64,000 bases of DNA from Halalkalibacter alkaliphilus. GTDB taxonomy: Bacteria; Bacillota; Bacilli; Bacillales; Bacillaceae_D. Positions 1 through 8,600 of this stretch are shown here, piece by piece; the first letter of the stretch is position 1, and the number at the start of each line of letters is the position of its first letter. The notes under the pieces were generated by a model. That model worked only from the letters and a program-made list of their open reading frames with translations, did not search any database and had not been told where the DNA came from. The position numbers were made by a program, and so were the translations under genes. The stretch lies in contig NZ_JAKRYL010000008.1 in NCBI RefSeq assembly GCF_023555415.1, forward strand, positions 117,297 to 181,296, in the 5' to 3' direction.

Positions 1-1463
1 CAGGAAAAACGCACTTGGCAAGATTGATGGCTAAAATATATTATGAACTTGGCTTATTAGAGCGGGATGAAGTGTACGAAGTAGACCGTACTCAACTCGT
101 AGGAGCTTATGTTGGTCAAACGGAAGAAAATACAAACAGAGCGATTGAGCGTGCTGCAGGCGGAGTCTTATTTATTGATGAAGCATATAGCTTAAAAAGA
201 GCTGGAGCAGCCGGCAATGATTATGGTCAGACGGCCATTGACACACTCGTCTCAGCTATGACAAGTGGAAAGTATGCGGGAACCTTTGCCGTCATTTTAG
301 CGGGCTATCCAGATGAAATGCGAACCTTTTTACGTTCAAATCCAGGTTTGAGAAGTCGATTTCCTGATCAAAATCAAATAGAAATAGAGAATTACACAAT
401 AACAGAACTGCTTCAAATTGCTGAAAAAATAGCTACAGATAATGATTATATTTTAACGAGTGGAGCAAAGCAGGAGTGTCGGAAACGAATTGAAAAAGCA
501 CAAGTTGATGAATCATTTGGTAATGCAAGAGCAGTGAAAAATATTATTTTAGATGCTATTTTTCAAAAGGGATCTACGATGTCTTTAGAACACCCACAAA
601 CGGAAGACTTTATTCTTCTGCAGGCAGGCGATTTTAAAGAAGAAACCGATCAATCAAGTGGTCAATCAGCTAAAAACGAGTTAAATCAACTTATTGGTCT
701 TGAGCAAGTAAAAAAAGAAATGACACAGCTTACTTCATTTGTACAAATTCAACAGATGCGAAGAGAAAATGGTCTTCAAGCATTACCCCTTCAGGTACAT
801 TCTGTCTTTACTGGGAACCCAGGAACAGGGAAGACGACAGTAGCAAAGCTATATGCTAAGTCGTTAAAGGAAATCGGTTTGTTGAAACGAGGACATGTCG
901 TAATCGTGTCTCGCGCTGATTTGGTCGCAGGATATGTTGGACAAACTGCGCAAAAAACAAAAGAAATTATCAAGGATGCTTTAGGCGGAGTCTTATTTAT
1001 CGATGAAGCTTATTCACTATTAGCTGAGGGGCAAGGCGACTTTGGAAAAGAAGTAGTAAATACACTTGTGCAAGAAATGACAGAACATGAAGAAAACCTT
1101 GTTGTCGTGTTAGCAGGATATGGGAATGAAATGCAACGTCTCCTAGATAGCAACCCTGGACTTCGTTCACGTTTTAAGAAGCATATTCATTTTGATGACT
1201 ATTCCAAATCAGAGTTAGTTCAAATGATCGAAAGGCGTGCTGACCAAACGGGTTATCATCTGACAAATGAAGCAAGAGATCTGTTAAAAGAACAATTGAC
1301 TGAAGAGGGGCACCCTGGAAATGGCCGCTATGCTATGGATTTGTTTGACCGACTCGTCCAAATTCAATCATTACGCCTCGTTGGCTTTGATCGGGTGAAC
1401 ATGGAGCAGTTAACTGCAATTGAGCAAGAAGACGTAGAGAGGCTTAGAAAAGAAGGAGTATAA
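1..1463 (+). CDS. SpoVK-like protein with two AAA domains (5' end missing)
   Basis: The gene enters from outside the window; reading frame starts at base 3, inside a Walker A motif (GKT at 3-11). Two CbbX/CfxQ-type AAA ATPase domains are visible. Domain 1 keeps the end of Walker A, Walker B (VLFIDEAYS, about 166-192) and GLRSRF with the likely arginine finger. Domain 2 has a full Walker A (GNPGTGKTTV, about 813-842), Walker B (FIDEAYS, about 996) and a second GLRSRF. B. subtilis SpoVK, a mother-cell sporulation protein, has one such domain (about 320 aa), so this is a longer multi-domain relative; at least 487 residues are present here. A thioesterase follows after 25 bp, probably on the same transcript. 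Role in spore maturation is inferred from family membership only. Confidence 0.8.
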   Translation, partial: GKTHLARLMAKIYYELGLLERDEVYEVDRTQLVGAYVGQTEENTNRAIERAAGGVLFIDEAYSLKRAGAAGNDYGQTAIDTLVSAMTSGKYAGTFAVILAGYPDEMRTFLRSNPGLRSRFPDQNQIEIENYTITELLQIAEKIATDNDYILTSGAKQECRKRIEKAQVDESFGNARAVKNIILDAIFQKGSTMSLEHPQTEDFILLQAGDFKEETDQSSGQSAKNELNQLIGLEQVKKEMTQLTSFVQIQQMRRENGLQALPLQVHSVFTGNPGTGKTTVAKLYAKSLKEIGLLKRGHVVIVSRADLVAGYVGQTAQKTKEIIKDALGGVLFIDEAYSLLAEGQGDFGKEVVNTLVQEMTEHEENLVVVLAGYGNEMQRLLDSNPGLRSRFKKHIHFDDYSKSELVQMIERRADQTGYHLTNEARDLLKEQLTEEGHPGNGRYAMDLFDRLVQIQSLRLVGFDRVNMEQLTAIEQEDVERLRKEGV

Positions 1464-1488
1464 AACAGTATTTTGGGGAGGGATACAT

Positions 1489-1908
1489 TTGTTTATATCT
1501 ACAAGGGAAATTCAAGTGCTATACGCTGATACGGACATGATGGGGGTGATCTATCACGCAAATTATTTAAAGTATTTTGAGCTTGGTCGTGGTGGCTTAA
1601 TAGAGGATGTGGGCTATAGCTATGTAGGGATGGAGGAACTGGGTTTTTTTGCACCGGTATACGACGTAACCGCTACGTACAAAAAGCCAATTCGTTATGG
1701 TGATCGAGCGTTCGTAAACACATGGGTCGAGTTAAATGATGGCTTAAAAACAGTCTACGGATACTCTATTGTTAATGAACAAGATGAAATTTGTGTAGAA
1801 GGTTCAACGACTCATATCATTGTAAAGAAAGAAACGTTCAAGCCGACTGCTTTTAAGAAGGCTTTTCCAGACTGGTTTCAAAAATATGAAGAAATTAAGA
1901 AAAAATAA
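1489..1908 (+). CDS. yneP: acyl-CoA thioesterase, YbgC/YneP type (hotdog fold)
   Basis: 139 aa, the usual length of single-domain 4HBT hotdog thioesterases. The N-terminal motif YADTDMMGVIYHANY (residues 12-26) carries the family's catalytic Asp and the following helix. It starts at TTG, chosen because GGGGAGGG lies 6-8 bases upstream and no ATG fits better. The enzyme would hydrolyse acyl-CoA in the cytoplasm; the chain-length preference cannot be read from sequence. In B. subtilis yneP sits next to tlp, as here, which supports the symbol. Confidence 0.85.
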   Translation: MFISTREIQVLYADTDMMGVIYHANYLKYFELGRGGLIEDVGYSYVGMEELGFFAPVYDVTATYKKPIRYGDRAFVNTWVELNDGLKTVYGYSIVNEQDEICVEGSTTHIIVKKETFKPTAFKKAFPDWFQKYEEIKKK

Positions 1909-1916
1909 AACAAGGT

Positions 1917-1945
1917 GAATAAGCCTACAGTCGTTATCCATACTA
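1917..1945 (+). promoter_or_regulatory. possible sigma-G promoter of tlp
   Basis: GAATA at 1917-1921 and CATACTA at 1939-1945, 17 bp apart, agree with the forespore sigma-G consensus (GHATR, about 18 bp, CATNHTA). It lies 35 bp before the tlp start, and tlp is a forespore gene in B. subtilis. No transcript evidence. Confidence 0.5.
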
Positions 1946-1980
1946 AGCTTGCAAGTTATTTCAATAAAAGGGGTAATGAC

Positions 1981-2217
1981 ATGGCTAAACCAGATAACCG
2001 TAATGACAACGTAGAAAAGCTTCAACAAATGAAAGAAAACACGGAGCATAATATTGAGGCAGCTGAGGAATCTGTTGCTCATACAGATATGACAGAGGCT
2101 CAGAAAAAATCTGTGAGAGAGAAGAATGAACGCCGTAAGGAAAGCATTCAAGGATTTGAAGCTGAAATGGCTGATGAAATGCAAGCAAGACAAAACGGCT
2201 ATCAAGACGAGCAATAA
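1981..2217 (+). CDS. tlp: small acid-soluble spore protein Tlp
   Basis: 78 aa, highly charged and Gln/Glu/Asn rich, with the Tlp features: an N-terminal PDNRNDNVEKLQ stretch (residues 4-15), a central ExNxExAEE-like helix and a C-terminal ARQNGYQ. Tlp is a minor thioredoxin-like SASP packed in the spore core and degraded on germination. The ATG at 1981 is chosen over the upstream GTG at 1915 because AAAAGGGG lies 7-14 bases before it and homologues begin here. A sigma-G-like promoter lies upstream and a strong terminator downstream, so it is probably its own forespore transcript. Confidence 0.92.
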   Translation: MAKPDNRNDNVEKLQQMKENTEHNIEAAEESVAHTDMTEAQKKSVREKNERRKESIQGFEAEMADEMQARQNGYQDEQ

Positions 2218-2227
2218 TGGCATGGAG

Positions 2228-2263
2228 AAATCGCTTGGGAATACTTTTCCAAGCGATTTTCTT
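2228..2263 (+). terminator. rho-independent terminator of tlp
   Basis: Perfect stem AAATCGCTTGG / CCAAGCGATTT with a 9-10 nt loop, followed by TTCTTG. Confidence 0.85.
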
Positions 2264-2492
2264 GTATGTTAATAGCAGATAAGGGTAACAGAAAGCAAAG
2301 AGTCAAAAGCTACTTAATTTATAATGTCAATTTATCTAACAAGAAATATTTTTAAATGGCGAAATTTGGTCTAACTTCGGAAGTTAAGACTAATTTGCCT
2401 CACAAGTCCAATTTGATAAAGAGGTTGATCGATGTAAAGAGGGGAAATGGTGTGCTATAATCAACCCAAACAATTCTAAAAGGTGATTATGT

Positions 2493-2804
2493 ATGGCTTT
2501 TGGATTAAAAAGAAGAACTCTAATAGAGTGGAAGCGGCTAGCTGAGCAAGGGGAGATTGCTTTTTTAACTCACTTCTGGATAGACGAACGTTTTCCAGGT
2601 TGTACGTCTGTTACAAAAGTAGCTTGTGCCGATATTTCTAAGCTTGAAAGTTGGGGAGCTCGGTATGGGTTAAAGCCGGAATGGATTCATCGCAGGGACA
2701 AGTATCCGCATTTTGATTTACTTGGAGAAAGGCAAAAAGAGATTTTAAGAAAAGAAGGCTTGGAAGAACAATTATCCAATCTAGGGCACGACTTCCAACA
2801 ATAG
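2493..2804 (+). CDS. yneQ: YneQ-like protein of unknown function
   Basis: 103 aa soluble protein with no signal peptide or membrane segment. It resembles the short B. subtilis YneQ family: an N-terminal [23 protein letters not shown] near residues 27-42 and a [12 protein letters not shown] block near 64-75. Several conserved aromatic, His and Cys residues suggest a compact fold, but no function is known. ATG has AAAGGTGATT 8 bases upstream. It stands alone, 275 bp after the tlp terminator; the intervening AT-rich DNA shows nothing else that I can read. The location close to yneP and tlp matches B. subtilis order. Confidence 0.7.
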   Translation: MAFGLKRRTLIEWKRLAEQGEIAFLTHFWIDERFPGCTSVTKVACADISKLESWGARYGLKPEWIHRRDKYPHFDLLGERQKEILRKEGLEEQLSNLGHDFQQ

Positions 2805-2850
2805 CAATTTCATTGTTATAATAAGATATAAGTTGATAGGAGGATATAAT

Positions 2851-3681
2851 ATGGTAACGCAACAGACAATTATTAGTGATTTACAAACAACGTCATCGAT
2901 TGATCCAAAAGAACAAATCCGTACAAGAGTAGATTTCTTAAAAAGTTATTTATTACATACTGGAGCAAATGGATACGTGCTCGGAATTTCTGGAGGACAA
3001 GATTCTACGTTGGCAGGGAAGTTAGCCCAAACAGCGATTAATGAGCTTAATGACGAACATCCGGATAAAACATATTCGTTCTATGCTGTTAGACTTCCAT
3101 ATGGTGAACAACAGGATGAGCAAGATGCACAAGATGCCATTCGCTTTATTGAACCAACAAAGGCGATTACGGTAAATATAAAGGCTGCTGTGGATGCATC
3201 TGTAGAAGCATTTAAGGCTGCTACAGATGGAGAACAGCTTTCAGACTTTAACAAAGGAAACACGAAAGCCCGTGAACGTATGAAGGCCCAGTATGATTTA
3301 GCAGCCCATTACGGCTGTCTAGTTATTGGGACAGACCACGCTGCTGAGGCAATTACTGGGTTCTTCACAAAGCACGGCGATGGCGCGTGTGATATCGCAC
3401 CATTATTTGGGCTAACAAAAAGGCAAGGAAAAGCTTTGCTTATGGAACTAGGAGCACCTGAACATTTATACAAAAAAGCTCCAACGGCTGATTTAGAAGA
3501 TAATAAGCCTGGTTTACCTGATGAGGTAGCATTAGGAATGACATACGAAAATTTAGATGATTATTTGGAAAACAAAGAAGTAGAACAAGACATTGCCTCA
3601 AAGATTGAATCCCGTTACGAGAAGACGGAGCATAAACGTCAGCTACCTGTTACAATTTACGATTCTTGGTGGAAATCATAA
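2851..3681 (+). CDS. nadE: ammonia-dependent NAD+ synthetase
   Basis: 276 aa, matching the short ammonia-dependent NadE (B. subtilis 272 aa) with no glutaminase domain. The PP-loop SGGQDST is at residues 47-53, and the later [19 protein letters not shown] block belongs to the nicotinate adenine dinucleotide site. It adenylates deamido-NAD and amidates it with NH3, the last step of NAD synthesis. The ATG at 2851 has TAGGAGG 7-13 bases upstream; a longer frame from 2833 would start inside that ribosome-binding site, so it was rejected. It is a single gene with no close partner. Confidence 0.95.
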   Translation: MVTQQTIISDLQTTSSIDPKEQIRTRVDFLKSYLLHTGANGYVLGISGGQDSTLAGKLAQTAINELNDEHPDKTYSFYAVRLPYGEQQDEQDAQDAIRFIEPTKAITVNIKAAVDASVEAFKAATDGEQLSDFNKGNTKARERMKAQYDLAAHYGCLVIGTDHAAEAITGFFTKHGDGACDIAPLFGLTKRQGKALLMELGAPEHLYKKAPTADLEDNKPGLPDEVALGMTYENLDDYLENKEVEQDIASKIESRYEKTEHKRQLPVTIYDSWWKS

Positions 3682-3766
3682 GTCATAATTAATCATTGTC
3701 GATCATAACTTAATTCGAGTGTCTTTATAATGTTTTTTTAGGATAATCGGTTAAGGAGAGAGATTG

Positions 3767-4258
3767 ATGAAAAGGAAAGTTGTATTGTTATTTGGATTAT
3801 GTGCGTGTTTAGTGTCTCTTGTTGGAGTATATAATTTCTTAGATTTTGGCACAGAGGCATCTCAAGCTCAAACAATCGTTCAACAGTCAAACGATGAAGA
3901 AGCTGCCCGTGAAGTGAATGGTGTAAAAATAATGTTAAATGGCATTCGTACAGAAGAATCGTCGCAGTTAGATAGCCATTACGTTATTATAGATTTAGAA
4001 TTATTCAATAACAGAGAGACAGTTTATGAATTTTCAACATTTAAAATAACATTAGTTGATGAAGAGAATTTTGCACATGGTGTAACTACACAGGTTGAAA
4101 CAAAGGGAATACTTGGCGGACAATTACATCCTGGAAGAACAAACCGAGGAGAAGTGGCATTTCTAGTTCCAAAGGCAGAAGAGTATGAGCTTGTTTATAC
4201 AGATCATTTGCGAACAGGACAAGTTACGTGGAAAGTAAATGTTAATGAGGATGAGTAA
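3767..4258 (+). CDS. secreted or membrane-anchored DUF4352-type protein
   Basis: 163 aa. Residues 1-25 (KRK followed by a hydrophobic run) form a signal peptide or N-terminal anchor; the rest reads as one immunoglobulin-like beta domain of the DUF4352 (telokin-like) type, with the usual pattern NGVKIMLNGI...YVIIDLELFNNRE...VAFLVPK. Function unknown; such domains are generally extracytoplasmic. ATG 3767 is 6 bp after AAGGAGAG; a TTG directly before it gives one extra residue. The PHP gene starts 3 bp after its stop, so the two are probably translationally coupled. Confidence 0.7.
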   Translation: MKRKVVLLFGLCACLVSLVGVYNFLDFGTEASQAQTIVQQSNDEEAAREVNGVKIMLNGIRTEESSQLDSHYVIIDLELFNNRETVYEFSTFKITLVDEENFAHGVTTQVETKGILGGQLHPGRTNRGEVAFLVPKAEEYELVYTDHLRTGQVTWKVNVNEDE

Positions 4259-4261
4259 AAA

Positions 4262-5125
4262 ATGAATGGACCAAAAAATAGTGACCTACATATGCATTCA
4301 ACTGCATCAGATGGAGGATATACACCAGCCAAATTAATGGAGAAATGTAAAAAGGCTGACTTAGAAATTGTTTCTTTAACGGATCATGATAGTGTTGAGG
4401 GCATTGATGAAGCAATTAGAGTAGGGAAAGATCTTGGGATGCAAGTCATTCCAGGTATTGAATTCTCGACAAAGTACAAAGGGAAAAGTGTCCATATTTT
4501 AGGATATCAATTCGATTGGAATGATCAAAATTTACGATCATTACTCTCTAATCAGAAGCAGCTGCGAAGGGAGCGGCTTGATACGATCATTCAACGTTTA
4601 GAGGCTGTTGGTTTACATATTCAAGCGCAGGATGTGTTAAAGCATGTTGATGGAGGCAGTATAGGAAGGCCGCATGTTGCAAAAGCGTTAATCGCAGCTG
4701 GATATGTTTCAGACGTTGCTGAGGCTTTTGAACGTTATTTAGCAGAGGGCAAACCATGTTACGTGGAGAAATCACAAGAAATGACAGTTCAAGAGGCGAT
4801 TGATTGGATTCATCGAACTGGAGGAGTCGCTGTTGTCGCACACCCTGACTATTATGGAGTTGATCACGATTTGATCGACTGGGTTAGAAACTGGGGGTTA
4901 GACGGAATTGAGGTGTATCATCGTGATCATGACAAAGATGCTGTAATACGTTACGAGAAGCTTTGTGATGAAATTGATGAACAGCTAGGAATAACACTAC
5001 TACGAACAGGTGGTTCTGACTTCCATCATGAAGACTATGGAAGGGTCCCGGAACCTTTAGGTTTAACAAGACTAGACAATCATTTTGCTGAAATATTATT
5101 ACAAAGAAATAAAATTAATAATTAA
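4262..5125 (+). CDS. PHP-domain phosphoesterase (RNase AM / nucleotidase type)
   Basis: 287 aa. Shows the metal-binding PHP motifs in order: DLHMHSTASDG (residues 8-18), LTDHDS (about 39-44), IPGIEFST (about 63-70), GRPHVAKAL (about 136), VVAHPDYY (about 192) and GGSDFHHE (about 251). This layout is that of E. coli YciV (RNase AM) and related 3',5'-nucleoside bisphosphate phosphatases, so the likely reaction is hydrolysis of nucleotide 3'- or 5'-phosphates or short RNA ends. There is no independent ribosome-binding site; the gene begins 3 bp after the DUF4352 gene, suggesting coupling. A palindromic repeat of the family described below follows it. Confidence 0.85.
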   Translation: MNGPKNSDLHMHSTASDGGYTPAKLMEKCKKADLEIVSLTDHDSVEGIDEAIRVGKDLGMQVIPGIEFSTKYKGKSVHILGYQFDWNDQNLRSLLSNQKQLRRERLDTIIQRLEAVGLHIQAQDVLKHVDGGSIGRPHVAKALIAAGYVSDVAEAFERYLAEGKPCYVEKSQEMTVQEAIDWIHRTGGVAVVAHPDYYGVDHDLIDWVRNWGLDGIEVYHRDHDKDAVIRYEKLCDEIDEQLGITLLRTGGSDFHHEDYGRVPEPLGLTRLDNHFAEILLQRNKINN

Positions 5126-5230
5126 TTTTCTCGGGAAAAAGGTGACGATTGCTCCGTTTGTGACATATCGCGAGTGTAATCCACGCCCCTCAAGGCTTTT
5201 AAAGAATATACCGACTCCGCTCATGGCTTA

Positions 5231-5270
5231 GGGGGTCCCAAAAGGTTATTGACCTTTTGGGACCCCTTTT
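5231..5270. repeat. dispersed palindrome, copy 1
   Basis: Arms GGGGTCCCAAAAGGT and ACCTTTTGGGACCCC around a 5-nt loop, followed by TTTT on both strands. It lies between the convergent PHP gene and the RNase H-like gene and can terminate both. Related copies are at 7043, 14548, 15209, 18376, 22466 and 39900. Confidence 0.85.
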
Positions 5271-5280
5271 CATGAGTGAA

Positions 5281-5940
5281 TCATACTTTTTCAATGACGC
5301 TCTCAATTTTTGTCCCTTGAAGTGCTTGAGTAGCCAGTTGATCTGCTTCTTTATTTAAACTTCTATCAATCAATTCATATTCTAACGTTAAGCCAAGCTT
5401 TGAAGATAGTTCTTCAATTCGGTCTAACCATTTACTATAATGTTCTTCATAGCAAGGCCATTCACCTGATGCTTGGTTCACAACAATCATGGAATCAGAA
5501 TGAATGTGAACTGTTTGGTGATGAACATCCATCTCTTCTAACTGTCTAAGTAATCGATAAAGAGCTGCATACTCAGCTTCATTGTTATCTTCTAGAAGGT
5601 CAAACGTATCATTGAACCTCACTCGCCAGTTTTTATTATTTTGTTTATAGTATATGGCGAGGCCGATTCCGGCATCTCGAGTGTTAACGTCGAATCCACC
5701 ATCAATGTATGCATGAACATCATGAGGTTCTGTCTCAAATTGCTTCAAAAATTTCGTTAAATCTTTTTTCGTCCAGGTTGTATCATGATCATCTAAATAC
5801 TCAATGCTTTTTAACCGTCCCGTTTTTTCTAGATCATCACCTACCATTAAGGCAGATGCAACAGTCATCCAGTCAGACTTCATAAAAAAAGACTGTTTTG
5901 TTTTTGCGGGCGAGTAGTACCATTCTAATCGAATTTTCAT
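5281..5940 (-). CDS. RNase H-like protein (YpeP family)
   Basis: 219 aa. The C-terminal half is an RNase HI fold with the four acidic residues in place: D in HAYIDGGFDVNT, E in NNEAEYAAL, D in HIHSDSMIV and D in LNKEADQLAT. The N-terminal 70 residues (many Trp, Tyr and Lys) resemble those of B. subtilis YpeP-type proteins. It may cut the RNA strand of RNA-DNA hybrids, but YpeP-type proteins are reported to be weak or inactive, so activity is uncertain. Start at 5940 follows GAGGTGA by 6 bases; the frame continues to a GTG that lies within that site. Divergent from metA. Confidence 0.8.
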   Translation of the reverse strand: MKIRLEWYYSPAKTKQSFFMKSDWMTVASALMVGDDLEKTGRLKSIEYLDDHDTTWTKKDLTKFLKQFETEPHDVHAYIDGGFDVNTRDAGIGLAIYYKQNNKNWRVRFNDTFDLLEDNNEAEYAALYRLLRQLEEMDVHHQTVHIHSDSMIVVNQASGEWPCYEEHYSKWLDRIEELSSKLGLTLEYELIDRSLNKEADQLATQALQGTKIESVIEKV

Positions 5941-6121
5941 GAAATTCACCTCATTTAGGTAGAGTTAGATAATTGCAGAATTTCTTTTTTCGTGATAAGT
6001 TAAATTATCGAAATGTTACGTTATTTCACATGGTTCTATGATTTTATCATGAATACGAACAATTAAAACAATGTTTTTCTATACAAGTAGTATACGCATT
6101 CGAAAAAGGAGTTCATGCATT

Positions 6122-7033
6122 ATGCCAATTAAAATCCCAGATCATTTACCTGCAAAAGAAATCTTAAATGAAGAAAATATTTTTGTAATGGATGAGAGTC
6201 GTGCGTACTCTCAGGATATTCGCCCATTAAAAATTGTTATTCTTAATTTAATGCCAATAAAAGAGACAACAGAAACTCAATTGTTACGGTTACTTGGGAA
6301 CAGTCCTTTGCAAGTGGAAGTTTCTTTTCTCTATCCGACTACGCATGTTTCAAAAAATACGTCTCACGAGCATCTCTATGAATTTTATAAAACATTTGAT
6401 GAAATAAAAACAAAGAAATTTGATGGTATGATCATTACGGGTGCTCCTATTGAAATGTTAGATTTTGAAGTCGTTGATTATTGGGAAGAGCTGCAAGAAA
6501 TTATGAATTGGAGTGTCAACAATGTCACCTCAACTCTACATATTTGTTGGGGGGCACAAGCTGGTCTTTATCATCATTATGGAGTGAATAAGTATCCATT
6601 AGAAGCAAAGAAGTTCGGAGTATTTTACCATTCGATTGAGAAGCAAAATGTTAAATTGCTACGTGGATTTGATGATGAATATTTAGCACCTCATTCAAGG
6701 CACACCGAAGTTCGAAAGGAAGACATTGAACAAGTAAATGACCTTGAGGTCTTAAGTATGTCAGATGAAGCAGGAGTTTATATTGTTGCTTCAAAAAATG
6801 GAAAGCAAATTTTTGTAATGGGTCATTCTGAATATGATGTCTGTACATTACAAGAAGAATATGAGAGGGATAAGGAAAAAGGGTTAAATATCGATATGCC
6901 TTATAATTACTTCCCAAATGATAATGATCAAAAACTTCCTCGTTTACGTTGGCGGGCTCATTCCAATTTGCTTTTCTCAAATTGGTTAAACTATTACGTG
7001 TACCAAGAAACTCCATACGACTTAGGAAAATAG
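6122..7033 (+). CDS. metA: homoserine O-acetyltransferase (MetA family)
   Basis: 303 aa, full MetA length. Cys142 (HICWGAQA) is the acyl-carrying nucleophile and the APHSRHTEV motif supplies a catalytic His. Residue 111 is Glu in TGAPIEML; published work on B. cereus MetA shows Glu111 gives acetyl-CoA specificity and Gly111, as in E. coli, succinyl-CoA, so this enzyme is predicted to make O-acetylhomoserine in methionine synthesis. The ATG at 6122 is preceded by AAAAAGGA (spacing 11); a longer frame from 6071 has no homologous N-terminus. No SAM riboswitch is visible in the 180 bp upstream. Confidence 0.92.
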   Translation: MPIKIPDHLPAKEILNEENIFVMDESRAYSQDIRPLKIVILNLMPIKETTETQLLRLLGNSPLQVEVSFLYPTTHVSKNTSHEHLYEFYKTFDEIKTKKFDGMIITGAPIEMLDFEVVDYWEELQEIMNWSVNNVTSTLHICWGAQAGLYHHYGVNKYPLEAKKFGVFYHSIEKQNVKLLRGFDDEYLAPHSRHTEVRKEDIEQVNDLEVLSMSDEAGVYIVASKNGKQIFVMGHSEYDVCTLQEEYERDKEKGLNIDMPYNYFPNDNDQKLPRLRWRAHSNLLFSNWLNYYVYQETPYDLGK

Positions 7034-7042
7034 TTCACAGAA

Positions 7043-7084
7043 GGGGGTGTCTCAAAAGGTCAAAAACCTTTTGAGACATCCCCT
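7043..7084. repeat. dispersed palindrome, copy 2
   Basis: Arms GGGGGTGTCTCAAAAGGT and ACCTTTTGAGACATCCCC, with one G-T wobble pair and a loop of CAAAA. It is 9 bp after metA and would act as its terminator. Confidence 0.85.
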
Positions 7085-7270
7085 TACTTACTTAGAGTGA
7101 AAACGGATAAGACAAAAACTCTTATTAATTTTTATTGGTTGTCTGTTCTCACTTATATATCTAAGCTATGATATAATAAATTTGCTATTATGATCGGGTA
7201 TATATATAAGGTTAGGGAAACGAAAGGCTGTACTTAAAAGGAACATGTCTTTTGAGTGGAGGTGTGTGGA

Positions 7271-8488
7271 ATGGATCCTTTAGATATTATGATGAATAAA
7301 GAACGGGTAATTCCTTATTATCAGCCAATCTTTAGTGCTGATAAACAACTTGTAGTTGGATATGAGGTCTTAGCAAGACTTCAAACAAATGAAGACGATA
7401 AAAGTTTAGGATGGTTTTTTCAAGATAAGAATATTCCAGATGAATATCGATTAGAATTAGATGATCACATCCAAAGGCTAGCTCTTGATCAATTTATTAC
7501 AACGGATCAGAAATCATATTTGTTTCTTAATTATGATACGTCAATACTATTAAAAGATAATGGTGAGACGTTTATTAAATGTTTGGAAGCCTATCAGCAA
7601 AAAGGCTTAAAACTAGAGCAAATTGTCTTGGAGTTAAAAGAGGATGACGTTGCTGAGTATTTCTATGACAATAAGCATTTTTTTTATTATATTCAAAGTT
7701 TTGGATTTAGGCTTGCTCTCGATGACGTCGGTCATAATGGCAGCAATTTGGATCTAATAGCTATGTTAAAACCGAACATTATTAAGGTCGATGTGGCATT
7801 TATGGAAGATGAAGAATTCCCGCATTTGTATTCTGAAGTTCATCAATCGCTTTCCATGCTTTCTCGAAAAATAGGTGCAACGTTGCTCTTTGAAGGAATT
7901 TCGAATTTTAATCAACTTAATTATTCATGGCGCAATGGTGGTCGTTATTATCAAGGATACTATTTGAGATCACCGAACGCTACATTTATTGAACCTGATT
8001 GTTGCAGAGAGAAAATGCAAAAGGAATTTCAACATTTTATTGTTTATGAACGCAAAAAAATGCAATCGCAGTTTACTTTAACAAATAAGTTAACGATGCA
8101 GTTGAAACAGACGATGAAAACCATCAGTCCCGATGACACGTATGATGAACTGATAACAAAAGTGGCAAATGATTGTGATCGCTATGCATTCCGTATTTAT
8201 GTGTGTGATGCAGAAGGGTTCCAACAGTCGTCTAATGCAGAAAAAAATAATGAAAATAAGTGGGTTTTAATTGAAGAAGGGCGCTTTAAAAACTGGAGCT
8301 GGCGACCTTACTTTCTTGAAAATATTGTTCGGATGAATATTGAAAAAAGAGGCTTTTTATCAGATCTATATACGGATATTGAGCGTGATGAGAGAATTCG
8401 TACTTACTCATATCCGATTACAGATAACTTATTTTTATTTCTTGATATTCCATATACGTATTTATTTGAACAAGAAGGATTACTTTGA
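7271..8488 (+). CDS. ykuI: EAL-domain protein YkuI
   Basis: 405 aa, close in length and layout to B. subtilis YkuI (407 aa): an EAL domain over residues 1 to about 250 and a C-terminal PAS-like domain. The signature EAL is EVL (GYEVLARL, about residue 31), followed by the EDDVAEY and LALDDVGHNGSN metal-binding region. YkuI binds cyclic di-GMP but has no demonstrated phosphodiesterase activity, so a receptor role is likely. The C-terminal half ends in FLDIPYTYLFEQEGLL, typical of YkuI. ATG 7271 follows GGAGGTG by 6 bases. A terminator lies just downstream, so it is monocistronic. Confidence 0.92.
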   Translation: MDPLDIMMNKERVIPYYQPIFSADKQLVVGYEVLARLQTNEDDKSLGWFFQDKNIPDEYRLELDDHIQRLALDQFITTDQKSYLFLNYDTSILLKDNGETFIKCLEAYQQKGLKLEQIVLELKEDDVAEYFYDNKHFFYYIQSFGFRLALDDVGHNGSNLDLIAMLKPNIIKVDVAFMEDEEFPHLYSEVHQSLSMLSRKIGATLLFEGISNFNQLNYSWRNGGRYYQGYYLRSPNATFIEPDCCREKMQKEFQHFIVYERKKMQSQFTLTNKLTMQLKQTMKTISPDDTYDELITKVANDCDRYAFRIYVCDAEGFQQSSNAEKNNENKWVLIEEGRFKNWSWRPYFLENIVRMNIEKRGFLSDLYTDIERDERIRTYSYPITDNLFLFLDIPYTYLFEQEGLL

Positions 8489-8495
8489 GAGTTAG

Positions 8496-8536
8496 TCTGA
8501 TTTAGTTGGAATTCACAACTAGATCAGACTTTATTA
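8496..8536 (+). terminator. terminator of ykuI
   Basis: Stem TAGTCTGAT..TAGTTG / CAACTA..ATCAGACT with loop GAATT, followed by TTATTATT. Confidence 0.75.
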
Positions 8537-8600
8537 TTGTCAATGATCACTATATGAACTCTATGAAACTATTGGTGTATCATTGTTAAGGAGGGCTTGT

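Noticed and set aside
1804..2223. Long minus-strand frame opposite yneP and tlp
   Set aside because: Shadow of two well-supported plus-strand genes; composition is biased as expected for a complement frame.
5950..6121. SAM (S-box) riboswitch upstream of metA
   Set aside because: The interval is only about 180 bp, AT-rich, and has none of the S-box core sequences.
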